The translations under genes and the position numbers were made by a program. The notes under the pieces were generated by a model. It was not told the DNA's origin and did not search any database. It saw nothing but the letters and a program-made list of their open reading frames with translations. From Mixta tenebrionis (lineage in GTDB: Bacteria > Pseudomonadota > Gammaproteobacteria > Enterobacterales > Enterobacteriaceae), in contig NZ_VHQI01000005.1 in assembly GCF_006517625.1 (NCBI RefSeq), positions 186,341 through 250,340 on the forward strand: a stretch of 64,000 nt of DNA, read 5' to 3'. Below are positions 1 to 8,746 of the stretch, piece by piece. How positions within the stretch are numbered: the first letter of the stretch is position 1; each line of letters starts with the position of its first letter.

Positions 1-477
1 CACGCCGATTTCGTTGTTAACGTGCATGATGGATACGAGGATGGTGTCGTCACGCATCGCCGCTTCCAGCTCGTTTAAATCGATGATGCCGTTGCTCTGC
101 GGCGCCAGGTAGGTGACGTCAAAGCCTTCGCGTTCCAGCTGACGGCAGGTGTCCAGCACCGCTTTATGCTCGGTTTTGCTGGTAATAATGTGCTTGCCCT
201 TTTTCTGATAGAACTGGGCTGCGCCTTTAATCGCCAGGTTGTCCGCTTCCGTCGCGCCAGAGGTAAAGACGATTTCACGCGGATCGGCGCCAACCAGCTC
301 GGCGATCTGATTACGAGCGATATCGACCGCCTCTTCAGACTGCCAGCCAAAACGGTGCGAACGTGAGGCGGGGTTACCGAATGTCCCGTCCAGGGTAAGA
401 TACTGCATCATTTTTTCCGCCACGCGCGGATCGGCTGGCGTCGTGGCGGAATAATCCAGATAAATCGGTAATTTCAT
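1..477 (-). CDS. iscS: Cysteine desulfurase IscS, N-terminal part (gene continues past window edge)
   Basis: PLP-dependent cysteine desulfurase that supplies persulfide sulfur for Fe-S cluster assembly and tRNA thiolation. The window holds the first 159 codons, starting [14 protein letters not shown] and ending at VNNEIGV, in register with the window edge. The region includes the conserved TSGATEADN stretch of the cofactor domain and the [13 protein letters not shown] stretch. The PLP lysine and the mobile catalytic cysteine lie beyond the edge. It follows iscR on the same strand with a 37 bp gap, the usual iscRSUA arrangement, so it should be repressed by IscR. No frameshift is seen in the visible part. 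Confidence 0.97.
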   Translation of the reverse strand, partial: MKLPIYLDYSATTPADPRVAEKMMQYLTLDGTFGNPASRSHRFGWQSEEAVDIARNQIAELVGADPREIVFTSGATEADNLAIKGAAQFYQKKGKHIITSKTEHKAVLDTCRQLEREGFDVTYLAPQSNGIIDLNELEAAMRDDTILVSIMHVNNEIGV

Positions 478-514
478 TGCTCTTAAGCTCCGTACATCGC
501 TTCAAATCTAAATA

Positions 515-1012
515 TCAGGCCCGCAGATTAATATTGATGGTGTCCTGCGAGCGACCGGTCGTCGCCATCCGGCGCGTTTCATTATTTTGACGGTCTGCGA
601 TATCCAGGATCTCTTTATTATTTACCAGCTCGGCCAGCGTAATGTTGTTAAGGAAATCACTAATGCGCTCGCTCAGGTCATGCCAGAGCACGTGCGTCAG
701 ACAGCGATCGCCGCCCTGACAGCCCTCTTTCCCCTGGCAGCGCGTCGCATCTACCGACTCGTCAACGGCGGTAATCACCGCGCCAACGGCGATCTCAGCA
801 GCGCTTTTACCCAGCAAATATCCACCGCCCGGCCCGCGCACGCTGGCAACCAGGCCATTTTTACGCAGGCGGGAAAACAGCTGCTCAAGATAAGAAAGCG
901 AGATACCCTGGCGCTCTGAGATATCAGCCAGCGGCACCGGCCCTTCATGTGAGTGCAGTGCAACATCGAGCATCGCGGTAACGGCGTAACGGCCTTTTGA
1001 TGTCAGTCTCAT
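515..1012 (-). CDS. iscR: Fe-S cluster-sensing transcriptional regulator IscR
   Basis: Rrf2-family winged-helix regulator of Fe-S biogenesis genes, 165 residues (E. coli 162). The N-terminal helix-turn-helix (about residues 10-60) is followed by the cluster-binding loop with Cys92, Cys98 and Cys104 plus His107, the known [2Fe-2S] ligands, all present. It is the first gene of the isc operon and lies directly upstream of iscS. Holo-IscR represses its own operon; the two operator-like sequences lie just upstream. The C-terminal tail (residues about 145-165) is the least conserved part. Confidence 0.98.
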   Translation of the reverse strand: MRLTSKGRYAVTAMLDVALHSHEGPVPLADISERQGISLSYLEQLFSRLRKNGLVASVRGPGGGYLLGKSAAEIAVGAVITAVDESVDATRCQGKEGCQGGDRCLTHVLWHDLSERISDFLNNITLAELVNNKEILDIADRQNNETRRMATTGRSQDTININLRA

Positions 1013-1066
1013 AGCTTGCGACCCTGTGATATATCCGCTAATCGGATTTGTCTTGTGTTGGCTGCA

Positions 1067-1124
1067 AGTCTGACATTCCTGAGTGTTTTGGTCAACTATT
1101 TAACCAGGTAAAACACTCAAGTAT
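1067..1124 (-). promoter_or_regulatory. isc operon promoter with two IscR type-1 operators
   Basis: On the minus strand a -35 TTGACC (1090-1095) and a weak -10 CAGACT (1067-1072) are separated by 17 bp, as in E. coli iscRp. Two 25 bp sequences match the type-1 IscR consensus (ATA, pyrimidine-rich GAC arm, A/T centre, GTC-like arm). One at 1075-1099 starts ATAGTTGACC and covers the -35; the other at 1100-1124 starts ATACTTGAGT. They lie back to back with no spacer. Autorepression by [2Fe-2S]-IscR is known in E. coli; its conservation here is inferred from the sites. Confidence 0.75.
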
Positions 1125-1148
1125 TACCGTTACGCATTACCTGACGGC

Positions 1149-1877
1149 TTAATCGCTGCCGCGCTTTTTCTCAAAAGATGACAGCATCCCGCGTAAAATA
1201 TTCAGCTCATCCCGCTCCGGGCGCGCGCGCGTGTAAAGGCGGCGCAGCTTGCTCATTACCTGGCCCGGATTGGCCTGACGAATAAAACCGCTGCCGATCA
1301 TCATCTGTTCAAGATGCTGATAGAAGCGCTCCAGATCGTCTACCAGCGGATACGGACTTTCTTCATACTGCGGCTGTTCGGCGCGATCGCTTTGCAGGAA
1401 CGCCATACGCACTTCATAAGCCAGGATCTGCACCGCCATTGCCAGATTAAGCGAGCTGTAATCCGGGTTGGCGGGAATAGCGACGTGATAATGGCACTTT
1501 TGCAGCTCGTCATTGGTCAGGCCAACGCGCTCGCGGCCAAACACAATAGCTACCGGCGCCTGCATGCCCTCTTCCACGCATTTCACGCCGCATTCGCGCG
1601 CGTCGAGCATCGGCCACGGCAGGGTGCGCGAGCGAGCGCTGGTGCCAACTACCAGACTACAGCCGGCAATCGCCTCATCCAGCGAATCGACAATTTTCGC
1701 CGCGCCAATCACATCGCTGGCGCCGGCGGCCAGAGAGATTGCCTGGGAATCAGGCTTAACCAGCGGATTAACCAGATAGAGATTGGTCAGCCCCATGGTT
1801 TTCATCGCGCGGGCGACGGAGCCCATATTACCGGTGTGAGAAGTTTCCACCAGCACGATACGAATATTTTGCAGCAT
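1149..1877 (-). CDS. trmJ: tRNA (Cm32/Um32) 2'-O-methyltransferase TrmJ
   Basis: SPOUT-family methyltransferase modifying ribose 32 of tRNAs, 242 residues. The start was set at [17 protein letters not shown] because this matches the family N-terminus; the frame stays open 18 codons further upstream, but that stretch has no family similarity. Knot-forming SAM-binding motifs are visible: GNMGSVARA near the N-terminus, [13 protein letters not shown] in the middle and SLNLAMAVQ. The C-terminal extension (about residues 165-242) is typical of enterobacterial TrmJ. It diverges from suhB and lies upstream of iscR, the conserved order. Confidence 0.96.
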   Translation of the reverse strand: MLQNIRIVLVETSHTGNMGSVARAMKTMGLTNLYLVNPLVKPDSQAISLAAGASDVIGAAKIVDSLDEAIAGCSLVVGTSARSRTLPWPMLDARECGVKCVEEGMQAPVAIVFGRERVGLTNDELQKCHYHVAIPANPDYSSLNLAMAVQILAYEVRMAFLQSDRAEQPQYEESPYPLVDDLERFYQHLEQMMIGSGFIRQANPGQVMSKLRRLYTRARPERDELNILRGMLSSFEKKRGSD

Positions 1878-1997
1878 ACGACCCGACAGTCTGTGAGATA
1901 ATTCGTGCATGCTAACATAAATGCAGGACATTTTCCGATCCCCCTGCTATACTCCGCGCCGTTTTCCCCGTTCTTTAACATCCAGCGAGAGATACTG

Positions 1998-2801
1998 ATG
2001 CATCCGATGCTCAACATCGCCGTGCGCGCTGCGCGCAAGGCCGGCAACTTAATTGCCAAGAATTACGAAACTCCAGACGCCGTTGAAGCCAGCCAAAAAG
2101 GCAGCAACGATTTCGTGACCAATGTTGACCGCGACGCCGAGCGCCTGATTATTGAGGTGATTCGCAAATCTTATCCGCAGCACACCATTATCGGCGAAGA
2201 GAGTGGCGAGCTGTCGGCAGAAGACCAGGATGTACAATGGATTATCGATCCGCTGGATGGCACCACCAACTTTATTAAACGTCTGCCGCACTTTGCCGTT
2301 TCCATCGCCGTTCGGGTTAAAGGCCGCACCGAAGTTGCGGTGGTTTACGATCCGATGCGCAACGAACTCTTTACCGCCGTACGCGGTCAGGGCGCGCAGC
2401 TGAACGGCTATCGCCTGCGCGGCAGCAATGCGCGCGATCTGGACGGCACCATTCTGGCGACCGGCTTCCCGTTCAAACAGAAACAGCACGCCGCTACCTA
2501 TATGAAATTGGTTGGCAAGCTCTTTACCCAGTGCGCCGATTTCCGCCGTACCGGCTCCGCCGCGCTCGATCTCTGCTATGTCGCCGCCGGACGCGTGGAC
2601 GGCTATTTTGAGATCGGCCTGAAGCCGTGGGATTTTGCCGCCGGCGAGCTGATTGCCCGTGAAGCCGGCGCGCTGGTGACCGATTTTACCGGCGGCCACG
2701 GCTTTATGCACTCCGGCAACCTGGTATCCGGCAATCCGCGCGTGGTTAAAGCGCTGTTGGCCGCTATGCGTGACGAGCTGAGCGACGCGCTGAAGCGTTA
2801 A
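1998..2801 (+). CDS. suhB: Inositol-1-monophosphatase / Nus factor SuhB
   Basis: Mg-dependent inositol monophosphatase family protein of 267 residues that also binds RNA polymerase and supports rRNA antitermination in E. coli. Metal-binding motifs are present: GEESGE, the DPLDGTTNF signature and WDFAAGELI near the C-terminus. The start MHPMLNIAVRAARKAG was chosen over an upstream in-frame ATG (31 codons earlier) because it matches the family N-terminus exactly. It is followed by a strong hairpin terminator. Confidence 0.97.
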   Translation: MHPMLNIAVRAARKAGNLIAKNYETPDAVEASQKGSNDFVTNVDRDAERLIIEVIRKSYPQHTIIGEESGELSAEDQDVQWIIDPLDGTTNFIKRLPHFAVSIAVRVKGRTEVAVVYDPMRNELFTAVRGQGAQLNGYRLRGSNARDLDGTILATGFPFKQKQHAATYMKLVGKLFTQCADFRRTGSAALDLCYVAAGRVDGYFEIGLKPWDFAAGELIAREAGALVTDFTGGHGFMHSGNLVSGNPRVVKALLAAMRDELSDALKR

Positions 2802-2817
2802 TTACCGGCAGCTATAA

Positions 2818-2853
2818 TGCCGCGCCTTCCAGCGGGAGGCGCGGCATTTTTTT
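2818..2853 (+). terminator. Rho-independent terminator of suhB
   Basis: A 10 bp perfect stem (TGCCGCGCCT pairing with AGGCGCGGCA at 2837-2846) with a 9 nt loop is followed by seven T (2847-2853). It sits 16 bp after the suhB stop and just before the end of the converging zevB gene. There is no matching A-run on the other side, so it acts mainly on suhB. Confidence 0.9.
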
Positions 2854-2858
2854 CGCCG

Positions 2859-3857
2859 CTATCCCAGCGCGCGCAGGCCGCCGGAAACGACCGGCTGGGC
2901 GCTGAGCCATAAAATGACGCCGCCGACCATCAGCAGCGTGCCGCCCGCCAGCGCCAGGCTGTGCAGCGCCACCCGCTGCCAGAGCGCAGGCGCCGCCCGA
3001 CGATTTAAGCGCAGCGCCAGCGCGCGCGAGCTTTGCACCAGCAGCGCCATCGCCGAAACCGTCAGCGCGGTGCCCAACGCCATCGCCAGCGCGCTCGCTA
3101 CGCCCCAGCCATAAACGCCAATCACGCGCGCAAACAGCAGCATCATAATGGCGCCGGAGCAGGGGCGCATTCCCATCGACAGCACCAGCAGCAGCGAGGT
3201 TTTCCAGCCGGTTGCGCGCGCCAGCTGCCGGTTATCGGGCAGGTGCTGATGGCCGCAGCCGCAGTGAGCGTGATGTTGATGTCCTGCCGAATGCAGCTGA
3301 TAACCAGGCGGCGCGGCGCCGTCAGCCGGACGCAAACGCATCAGCTGGCGCAGCGCGCGCCAGCAAAGCCAGCCGCCCAGTCCGATCACCAGCAGGTAGC
3401 TGCCTTTCTCCAGCCAGAAGCTGCTGAGGTGCAGCTGGCGTGAAGTGGTTTGCAGAACCACCAGCATCAGGGTAACCAGGGCGACTGCGACCAATCCCTG
3501 AACTACCGCCGCCGCCAGCGTTAGCTGCAGGCTGGTTTTCAGCCGCGTGGGATGCGTAGCCAGAAAGGTCGCGATCACCACTTTGCCATGTCCCGGCCCC
3601 AGCGCATGCAGGATGCCGTACAGCAGGCTAAAGCCGAGCAGCGCTATTCCCGCCTGACGCGGCTGTTCGGCCACGCGCTGCAGAATACCTACCAGCTCCT
3701 GATGTAAGCTGCGCTGCCAGTTGACGCTGTGCCATAACAGCTGCGGCCAGTACCACCAGACGGCGCCGGCGCCAGCCAGCAACAGCACCAGCAGCGCCCA
3801 CAGCGGCCAGAGGCTTTTCCAGCCGGCGCGCGAGGTTTGCACTCCTTCTACTGACAT
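2859..3857 (-). CDS. zevB: NicO/RcnA-type metal permease, ZevB-like
   Basis: Polytopic inner-membrane protein of 332 residues in the nickel/cobalt (NicO, RcnA) superfamily. An N-terminal membrane segment (about 15-40) precedes the conserved HALGPGHGK motif (about 84-92). A central cytoplasmic loop is rich in His and Cys (HSAGHQHHAHCGCGHQH), a likely metal-binding stretch, and SMGMRPCSGA follows. It overlaps the DUF1007 gene upstream by 10 bp, so the two are translationally linked. The same DUF1007 plus NicO pair is zevAB of Haemophilus influenzae, required under zinc limitation. Whether this copy moves Zn, Ni or Co cannot be read from sequence. Confidence 0.72.
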   Translation of the reverse strand: MSVEGVQTSRAGWKSLWPLWALLVLLLAGAGAVWWYWPQLLWHSVNWQRSLHQELVGILQRVAEQPRQAGIALLGFSLLYGILHALGPGHGKVVIATFLATHPTRLKTSLQLTLAAAVVQGLVAVALVTLMLVVLQTTSRQLHLSSFWLEKGSYLLVIGLGGWLCWRALRQLMRLRPADGAAPPGYQLHSAGHQHHAHCGCGHQHLPDNRQLARATGWKTSLLLVLSMGMRPCSGAIMMLLFARVIGVYGWGVASALAMALGTALTVSAMALLVQSSRALALRLNRRAAPALWQRVALHSLALAGGTLLMVGGVILWLSAQPVVSGGLRALG

Positions 3858-4507
3858 ACGAGCGTCACCGTCTGTGCGAACTGGCGGCCAAGATCCATAT
3901 CCTCCGGGGGCGCATCAGCCTTATCCAGCGACAGGGCGAAATCCTTCAGCGCGGCATCCGGCTGCGGCGTATGCAGCGACAGCCTGCACTTTTCTTTCAG
4001 CTCATCCGGCAGGCTCAGCGCCTGCTCATCCGGCCAGGTCATATCGACATAATAGGTGGGATCGAAAGTGCTGAAAGTATAGGTCTGGCCCGTCAGCAGC
4101 TGCGGCTGCGCCAGCGGCAGGATAAAGGTCAGTACCGCTTTAGCGCCGTTGCGCGACAGCTGGTAAGCCGGCGGCAGATTGGTAAATTTTACCGCTTTGC
4201 CCTGATGACGAAACTCAGTGAAGTAGTGCTGCGCCAGCACGTTCGCCATCACCTCCGCCGCCAGCTTTTTCCACACCGGCGAATCGGGCGCCGCGTTGCC
4301 GGCATCGTAAAGCAGATCGGCAGAGGTTATTTCATCCATGGTCCAGATCATTTGCAGGCCGGTTAACCTTTGTTGATCGACCACCGGCGTGGTTTGCAAA
4401 CTGATAAAGCTGTGCGGGTGAGACCAGGCAAAAGGCGATAAAAACAGGGCGATTACGCCCCAGCTGATACGCTTGCCGCACTTATAAGTTAACGATTTCA
4501 CTGACAT
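3848..4507 (-). CDS. zevA: Periplasmic DUF1007 protein, ZevA-like
   Basis: 219-residue exported protein with a signal peptide (basic MSVKSLTYKCGKR, hydrophobic core to about residue 28, then AWSHPHSF). The mature N-terminus begins with SHPHSFI, a His pair typical of DUF1007 proteins and a possible metal site. It is the first gene of a two-gene unit with the NicO permease, overlapping it by 10 bp. By analogy with H. influenzae ZevA it would present metal to the permease in the periplasm. I looked for a Zur-type operator upstream and saw no convincing one. Confidence 0.7.
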   Translation of the reverse strand: MSVKSLTYKCGKRISWGVIALFLSPFAWSHPHSFISLQTTPVVDQQRLTGLQMIWTMDEITSADLLYDAGNAAPDSPVWKKLAAEVMANVLAQHYFTEFRHQGKAVKFTNLPPAYQLSRNGAKAVLTFILPLAQPQLLTGQTYTFSTFDPTYYVDMTWPDEQALSLPDELKEKCRLSLHTPQPDAALKDFALSLDKADAPPEDMDLGRQFAQTVTLVCQ

Positions 4508-4629
4508 TCATGATTCCCGTTCGGCTATTTTGTGAGCCAGGTTAACATCTGGATAAAAAAGTGCCAGCGCTCGCCTGTCGTCATTGCGGTTGGCTATGCT
4601 TATTTTTGGTATGACTGACCGGAAAATAT

Positions 4630-5901
4630 ATGATGAGTTCTGCTACATCCGCGGCACCACTCTTCTCTCGTTCCCAGCGTCGTTGTCATCTCCTGCTGAT
4701 GCTTTATCTGCCCGATCCCTTGCTGACTCTGGATAGCCTCTGCCGCCTGAACGGCGTGGACCTGGCTCTGGCCCGGCAAGATATAGCGGAGGTTGATGAA
4801 GAAATCCAGCGTTATCATCGCCTTGGCATTCATCAACGGCAGGATGGCAGCCTGCTGCTGCAGGGCGACGAACTGGATCGGCGCCTGTGCCTGCTGCACT
4901 GGCTGCGTCGCGCGCTGCGCGTTTCTCCGGTTTTTATCGAAAATACCTTTACGCCGGCGCTGCGCCAGCATCTGCAAACGCGCCGCATCGAAAAGCTATT
5001 GTATGACGAGCGCAATCTGCAGGCGTTGATCCAACACTGCGCCGGGCATCTGCAGCGCGATTTTAGTCCGCGCGATCGTCTGTTTCTACAGCTGTTTATG
5101 CAGTATTCGCTCTGCCATACGCGCCTTGCCGCCTTTACCCCGCAGCAGAAGCGCTGGCTGGAACATAAAGCCGAGCGGCTGGCGGCGCAGGCGGTAATTC
5201 AGCACTGGCGGCGTCGCTGCCGCATTACGCCCGACGCCAGCGAGATCGATTTCTATACCCTGCTGTTCAGCATGATCCACGCGCCTTCCGCCGGACGACT
5301 GCATCAGCCGTGGGAGCAGCAGCTGATGCAGCAAACCCGACTGCTGATGGCGCGTTTTCAGTCGCTGTCAGGGCTGCGCTTCAGCGATGAGCGCGGCCTG
5401 TGCAGTCAGCTTTATACCCATCTGGCGCAGGCGCTGGATCGCTGCCACTTCGCCGTCGGCATCGATAACAGCCTGTCGCAGGAAGTGATACGCCTCTATC
5501 CGCGACTGCTGCGTACCACCCACGCCGCAATCGAACCCTTTGAACATCACTATGACATCCGCTTTTCTGCCGAAGAGATGGGGCTGATTGCCGTGATTTT
5601 CGGCGCATGGTTAATGCAGGAGAGCGCCCTGCAGGAAAAGCAGGTGCTGTTGTTAACCGGGGAAAACCGGGCGCGCGAGCAGGAGCTGGAGGAGGCGCTG
5701 CGCGAACTGACGCTGCTGCCGCTGAATATTAAATATCTGTCGATCGACGACTTTCAGCGCGACGGCGCGCCAAAAGGGGTGACGCTGGTGATTTCCCCCT
5801 ACGCCACCCCGCTGCCGCTCTATTCGCCGCCGCTTATCCACGTCGAGCCGCCGTTAAGCATGCAGCAGCAGCAGCGCATCCGGCTACTGCTGGAGTCCTG
5901 A
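4630..5901 (+). CDS. csiE: Stationary-phase inducible protein CsiE
   Basis: 423-residue protein matching E. coli CsiE along its length. It is a PRD-like (PTS regulation domain) protein without an obvious DNA-binding domain. Recognisable stretches are LHWLRRALRVSP, SNERGLCSQLYTHLAQAL-like sequence in the central PRD, the EMGLIAVIFGAWLMQE segment and LRELTLLPLNIKYLS near the end. Two adjacent ATG codons (4630 and 4633) could serve as start. It ends 18 bp inside the convergent hcaT gene. Function is not established; E. coli csiE is cAMP- and RpoS-dependent. Confidence 0.9.
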   Translation: MMSSATSAAPLFSRSQRRCHLLLMLYLPDPLLTLDSLCRLNGVDLALARQDIAEVDEEIQRYHRLGIHQRQDGSLLLQGDELDRRLCLLHWLRRALRVSPVFIENTFTPALRQHLQTRRIEKLLYDERNLQALIQHCAGHLQRDFSPRDRLFLQLFMQYSLCHTRLAAFTPQQKRWLEHKAERLAAQAVIQHWRRRCRITPDASEIDFYTLLFSMIHAPSAGRLHQPWEQQLMQQTRLLMARFQSLSGLRFSDERGLCSQLYTHLAQALDRCHFAVGIDNSLSQEVIRLYPRLLRTTHAAIEPFEHHYDIRFSAEEMGLIAVIFGAWLMQESALQEKQVLLLTGENRAREQELEEALRELTLLPLNIKYLSIDDFQRDGAPKGVTLVISPYATPLPLYSPPLIHVEPPLSMQQQQRIRLLLES

Positions 5902-7044
5902 CGCGGCGGGCCGCACGCGCGGGCGTAAAAACAGCGCAGGCAGCACCAGCAGCGCCATCACCCAGAAAATGCCGCCCTGCAGCGGAACGAACAGTACGCC
6001 GCACACCATGGTCATTACCGCGATGCCGCCGCCCATCGCCAGCGCGGAGTAAACCGACTGCAGGCGAATTACCTCGCCGCCCTGGCGCGCGGCGATAAAA
6101 CGCATCGCGGCCAGATGACAAACGGTAAAACTGCCGCAGTGCAGAATTTGCGCGACAATCAGCCACGGCAGCTGCGTGGTGCCGGCCATTATGCACCAGC
6201 GCGCCAGCGCGCAGATACCGGAGAGCAGCAGCAGATCGCGAGCGCCCCAGCGGCGAAACAGCCGGTTGCTGAGCGCGAAAACGATAATTTCCGCCACCAC
6301 GCCCAGCGACCAGAGATAGCCCACCACGCTGGCGGAGTAGCCCGCCTGCTGCCACCAGATAGCGCTGAAACCGTAATAGGCGGCATGAGCGCCCTGCATC
6401 AGCGTTACGCACAGTAAAAAGCGCCAGACGCTGCTTTCCCGCAGCATCGCTCGCCACTCCGCCCATCCGGCGCTCGGCGTTTCACGCGCATCGCCCAGCG
6501 GCATTACCGCCGGACGCAGCAGCATACCGCCCAGCATCAATATGAGTCCCGCGCTCAGCAGCGCCAGCACCGCCTGGCTATCCCAGGCGCTGACCAGCAT
6601 GCCGGTTAATGCCGAGCTGATAACAAACGCCAGCGATCCCCACAGCCTGACCGGCCCGTAGGGCAGCGCGATCTGCCGGGTCCAGGTGGCGGCCAGCGCA
6701 TCGCTTAGCGGCACCAGCGGCGAGAAAAACAGGTTAAAGCCGATCATTACCAGCAGCAGCCACAGCCACTGCTGCCCCAGCCAGAATCCGGCGGCGCACA
6801 GCAGGGTCAGCAACGCCAGCAGGCGCAGCGCCATAACCAGCTGGGAAGGATCGCGCACGCGCGAGGCGATCAGCAAGCTGCCGACGAAGCGGGCGATCAT
6901 CCCTGCCCCCAGCAGCAGGCCAATTTTTTCCGCGTCCAGGCCGGTGCCTTTCAGCCATACCGCCCAGAACGGCAGATAGACGCCATAACAAAAAAAGTAA
7001 GTGAAGTAGCCGAGTGCCAGCCAGTAAGTTGAACGGATCGTCAT
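5884..7044 (-). CDS. hcaT: MFS transporter HcaT (3-phenylpropionate transporter family)
   Basis: 386-residue major facilitator protein with about twelve membrane segments. It begins MTIRSTYWLALGYFTYFF and carries the family stretches PFWAVWLKG, FNLFFSPLVPLSDAL and HAAYYGFSAIWW. In E. coli it neighbours the hca catabolic operon and is named for phenylpropionate uptake; here no hca genes are adjacent, so the substrate is uncertain. Its 3' end overlaps csiE by 18 bp in convergent orientation, which leaves no room for a terminator between them. Confidence 0.88.
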   Translation of the reverse strand: MTIRSTYWLALGYFTYFFCYGVYLPFWAVWLKGTGLDAEKIGLLLGAGMIARFVGSLLIASRVRDPSQLVMALRLLALLTLLCAAGFWLGQQWLWLLLVMIGFNLFFSPLVPLSDALAATWTRQIALPYGPVRLWGSLAFVISSALTGMLVSAWDSQAVLALLSAGLILMLGGMLLRPAVMPLGDARETPSAGWAEWRAMLRESSVWRFLLCVTLMQGAHAAYYGFSAIWWQQAGYSASVVGYLWSLGVVAEIIVFALSNRLFRRWGARDLLLLSGICALARWCIMAGTTQLPWLIVAQILHCGSFTVCHLAAMRFIAARQGGEVIRLQSVYSALAMGGGIAVMTMVCGVLFVPLQGGIFWVMALLVLPALFLRPRVRPAASGLQQ

Positions 7045-7117
7045 AGTTCCCCCGACAATAAGGCGACTGGTTTAACAAATCCGTAAAAGATAAGCAATTT
7101 TTCTGCGCCGGACAGAT

Positions 7118-7147
7118 AAAAAAACGCCCCGTTCACCGAACGGGGCG
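7118..7147 (-). terminator. Rho-independent terminator of glyA
   Basis: On the minus strand a GC-rich stem (CGCCCCGTTC with GAACGGGGCG, short loop) is followed by seven T (plus-strand A-run 7118-7124). It lies 23 bp after the glyA stop codon and also separates glyA from the hcaT promoter region. Confidence 0.92.
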
Positions 7148-7169
7148 CAGGTTTAACCGCAGGGATAAA

Positions 7170-8423
7170 TCAGGCGTAAACCGGGAAACGCGCGCAAATT
7201 TCCAGCACTTTCTGCTGCACGCGTTTGATATTGGCTTCGTCATGAATATTGTCGAGCACGTCGACAATCCAGCCGGCCAGCTCACGCACTTCCGCTTCTT
7301 TAAAGCCGCGACGGGTAACCGCAGGCGTACCGATGCGGATACCGGAGGTAACAAACGGGCTTTTCGGATCGTTCGGCACACTGTTTTTGTTGACGGTAAT
7401 ATTGGCGCGCCCCAGCGCCGCATCCGCTTCTTTACCGGTGAGGTTTTTATCTACCAAATCCAGCAGAAACAGGTGGTTATGGGTGCCGCCGGAAACTACT
7501 TTGTAGCCGCGCTCCAGGAAGACTTCCACCATCGCCTTAGCGTTTTTCGCCACCTGCTGCTGGTAAACTTTAAACTCCGGCTCCATCGCCTCTTTCAGCG
7601 CGACCGCCTTACCGGCGATAACGTGCATCAGCGGGCCGCCCTGACCGCCGGGGAAAACGGCAGAGTTCAGTTTTTTGTAGAGCTCTTCATCGCCGCCCTG
7701 CGCCAGAATCAGGCCGCCGCGCGGGCCAGCCAGCGTTTTATGGGTGGTAGTGGTGACGATATGCGCATGCGGAACCGGGTTCGGATAAACGCCAGCGGCG
7801 ATCAGGCCCGCCACGTGCGCCATATCAACAAACAGATAAGCGCCGACGCTATCGGCGATTTCGCGCATTTTCGCCCAGTCGCAGATGCCGGAATAAGCGG
7901 AGAAGCCGCCGACGATCATTTTCGGCTGATGCTGCTGCGCCAGCGAAGCGAGTTCGTCATAGTTAATCTGGCCGGTTTCGTCGATGCCGTAAGGCACCAC
8001 GTTATACAGCTTGCCGGAGAGGTTGACCGGCGATCCGTGCGTCAGGTGCCCGCCGTGAGCGAGATTCATACCCAGAATGGTGTCGCCCGGCTGCAGCAGC
8101 GCGGTATAGACCGCAAAGTTAGCCTGGGAACCAGAGTGCGGCTGGACGTTAGCGTAATCGGCGCCGAACAGCGCCTTCGCGCGATCGATCGCCAGCTGCT
8201 CAACGATATCCACATATTCGCAGCCGCCGTAGTAGCGTTTGCCCGGATAGCCTTCGGCATATTTATTGGTCAGCTGTGAACCTTGCGCCTGCATGACGCG
8301 CGGGCTGGTGTAGTTTTCCGAAGCAATCAGCTCAATGTGCTCTTCCTGACGCACTTTTTCTTGCTCCATCGCCTGCCACAACTCGGCATCATAATCGGCA
8401 ATGTTCATCTCTCGCTTTAACAT
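7170..8423 (-). CDS. glyA: Serine hydroxymethyltransferase GlyA
   Basis: PLP enzyme interconverting serine and glycine with transfer of a one-carbon unit to tetrahydrofolate, 417 residues. The active-site lysine motif is visible in [15 protein letters not shown], with [11 protein letters not shown] in the PLP-binding part and the N-terminal substrate region [15 protein letters not shown]. The start is the ATG of [17 protein letters not shown] lies 6 bp upstream of it, whereas it would abut the ATG two codons earlier. It is divergent from hmpA as in E. coli. Confidence 0.98.
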   Translation of the reverse strand: MLKREMNIADYDAELWQAMEQEKVRQEEHIELIASENYTSPRVMQAQGSQLTNKYAEGYPGKRYYGGCEYVDIVEQLAIDRAKALFGADYANVQPHSGSQANFAVYTALLQPGDTILGMNLAHGGHLTHGSPVNLSGKLYNVVPYGIDETGQINYDELASLAQQHQPKMIVGGFSAYSGICDWAKMREIADSVGAYLFVDMAHVAGLIAAGVYPNPVPHAHIVTTTTHKTLAGPRGGLILAQGGDEELYKKLNSAVFPGGQGGPLMHVIAGKAVALKEAMEPEFKVYQQQVAKNAKAMVEVFLERGYKVVSGGTHNHLFLLDLVDKNLTGKEADAALGRANITVNKNSVPNDPKSPFVTSGIRIGTPAVTRRGFKEAEVRELAGWIVDVLDNIHDEANIKRVQQKVLEICARFPVYA

Positions 8424-8536
8424 CCGCATCTCCTGACTCAGCTAACTTTTAACGGCACTATAGTTGCCCTGACGGGCGAAGGCCCACAGTGTAAACCCTT
8501 TTACCGGCTGAAGCATAGGGGCGGACACGGCTTTTT

Positions 8537-8552
8537 ACGCAAACGATTGGCT
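8537..8552 (-). promoter_or_regulatory. Possible PurR operator upstream of glyA (region 8424-8746)
   Basis: The 323 bp glyA-hmpA intergenic region contains ACGCAAACGATTGGCT, whose left half (ACGCAAACG) matches the PurR box exactly and whose right half is degenerate. PurR control of glyA is known in E. coli. I searched for MetR boxes (TGAA-N5-TTCA) and found only TGAA-N11-TTCA near 8593-8611, which does not fit. The rest of the gap holds the hmpA promoter and NsrR operator. Confidence 0.45.
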
Positions 8553-8698
8553 TAAGCGCTGACAAGGTTTTACCGGCAATAAATCGCACCCGCTGAACGC
8601 GAAATTTGTTCAACGCAAACTTGCAGTTTATTCATTATTATTAACCGTAACGCCCTTTAGTCTTATAAGGTTATTTACAACCGTTAAGCGCAACGGTT

Positions 8699-8721
8699 AA
8701 CATGCAAATAATATGCATGTT
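8699..8721 (+). promoter_or_regulatory. NsrR operator of hmpA
   Basis: An 11-1-11 inverted repeat with left half AACATGCAAAT, one central A and right half ATATGCATGTT, close to the NsrR half-site AAGATGCATTT. It ends 25 bp before the hmpA start, a position compatible with promoter repression. NO-sensitive repression of hmp by NsrR is established in enterobacteria; its operation here is inferred from the site. Confidence 0.78.
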
Positions 8722-8746
8722 ATATTCTTATTACTGGAGATTCACC

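Noticed and set aside
4508-4629. Zur or other metal-regulator operator upstream of zevA
   Set aside because: Only a short palindrome with CCAG/CTGG arms is present; it does not match Zur, Fur, NikR or RcnR consensus sequences.
5834-6466. Apparent gene in another frame of hcaT
   Set aside because: Its translation is Ala/Arg/Gly-rich without any motif, and hcaT covers the same bases with full-length family similarity.
8593-8611. Possible MetR site (TGAA...TTCA) in the glyA-hmpA intergenic region
   Set aside because: The arms are separated by 11 bases rather than the 5 of MetR sites.
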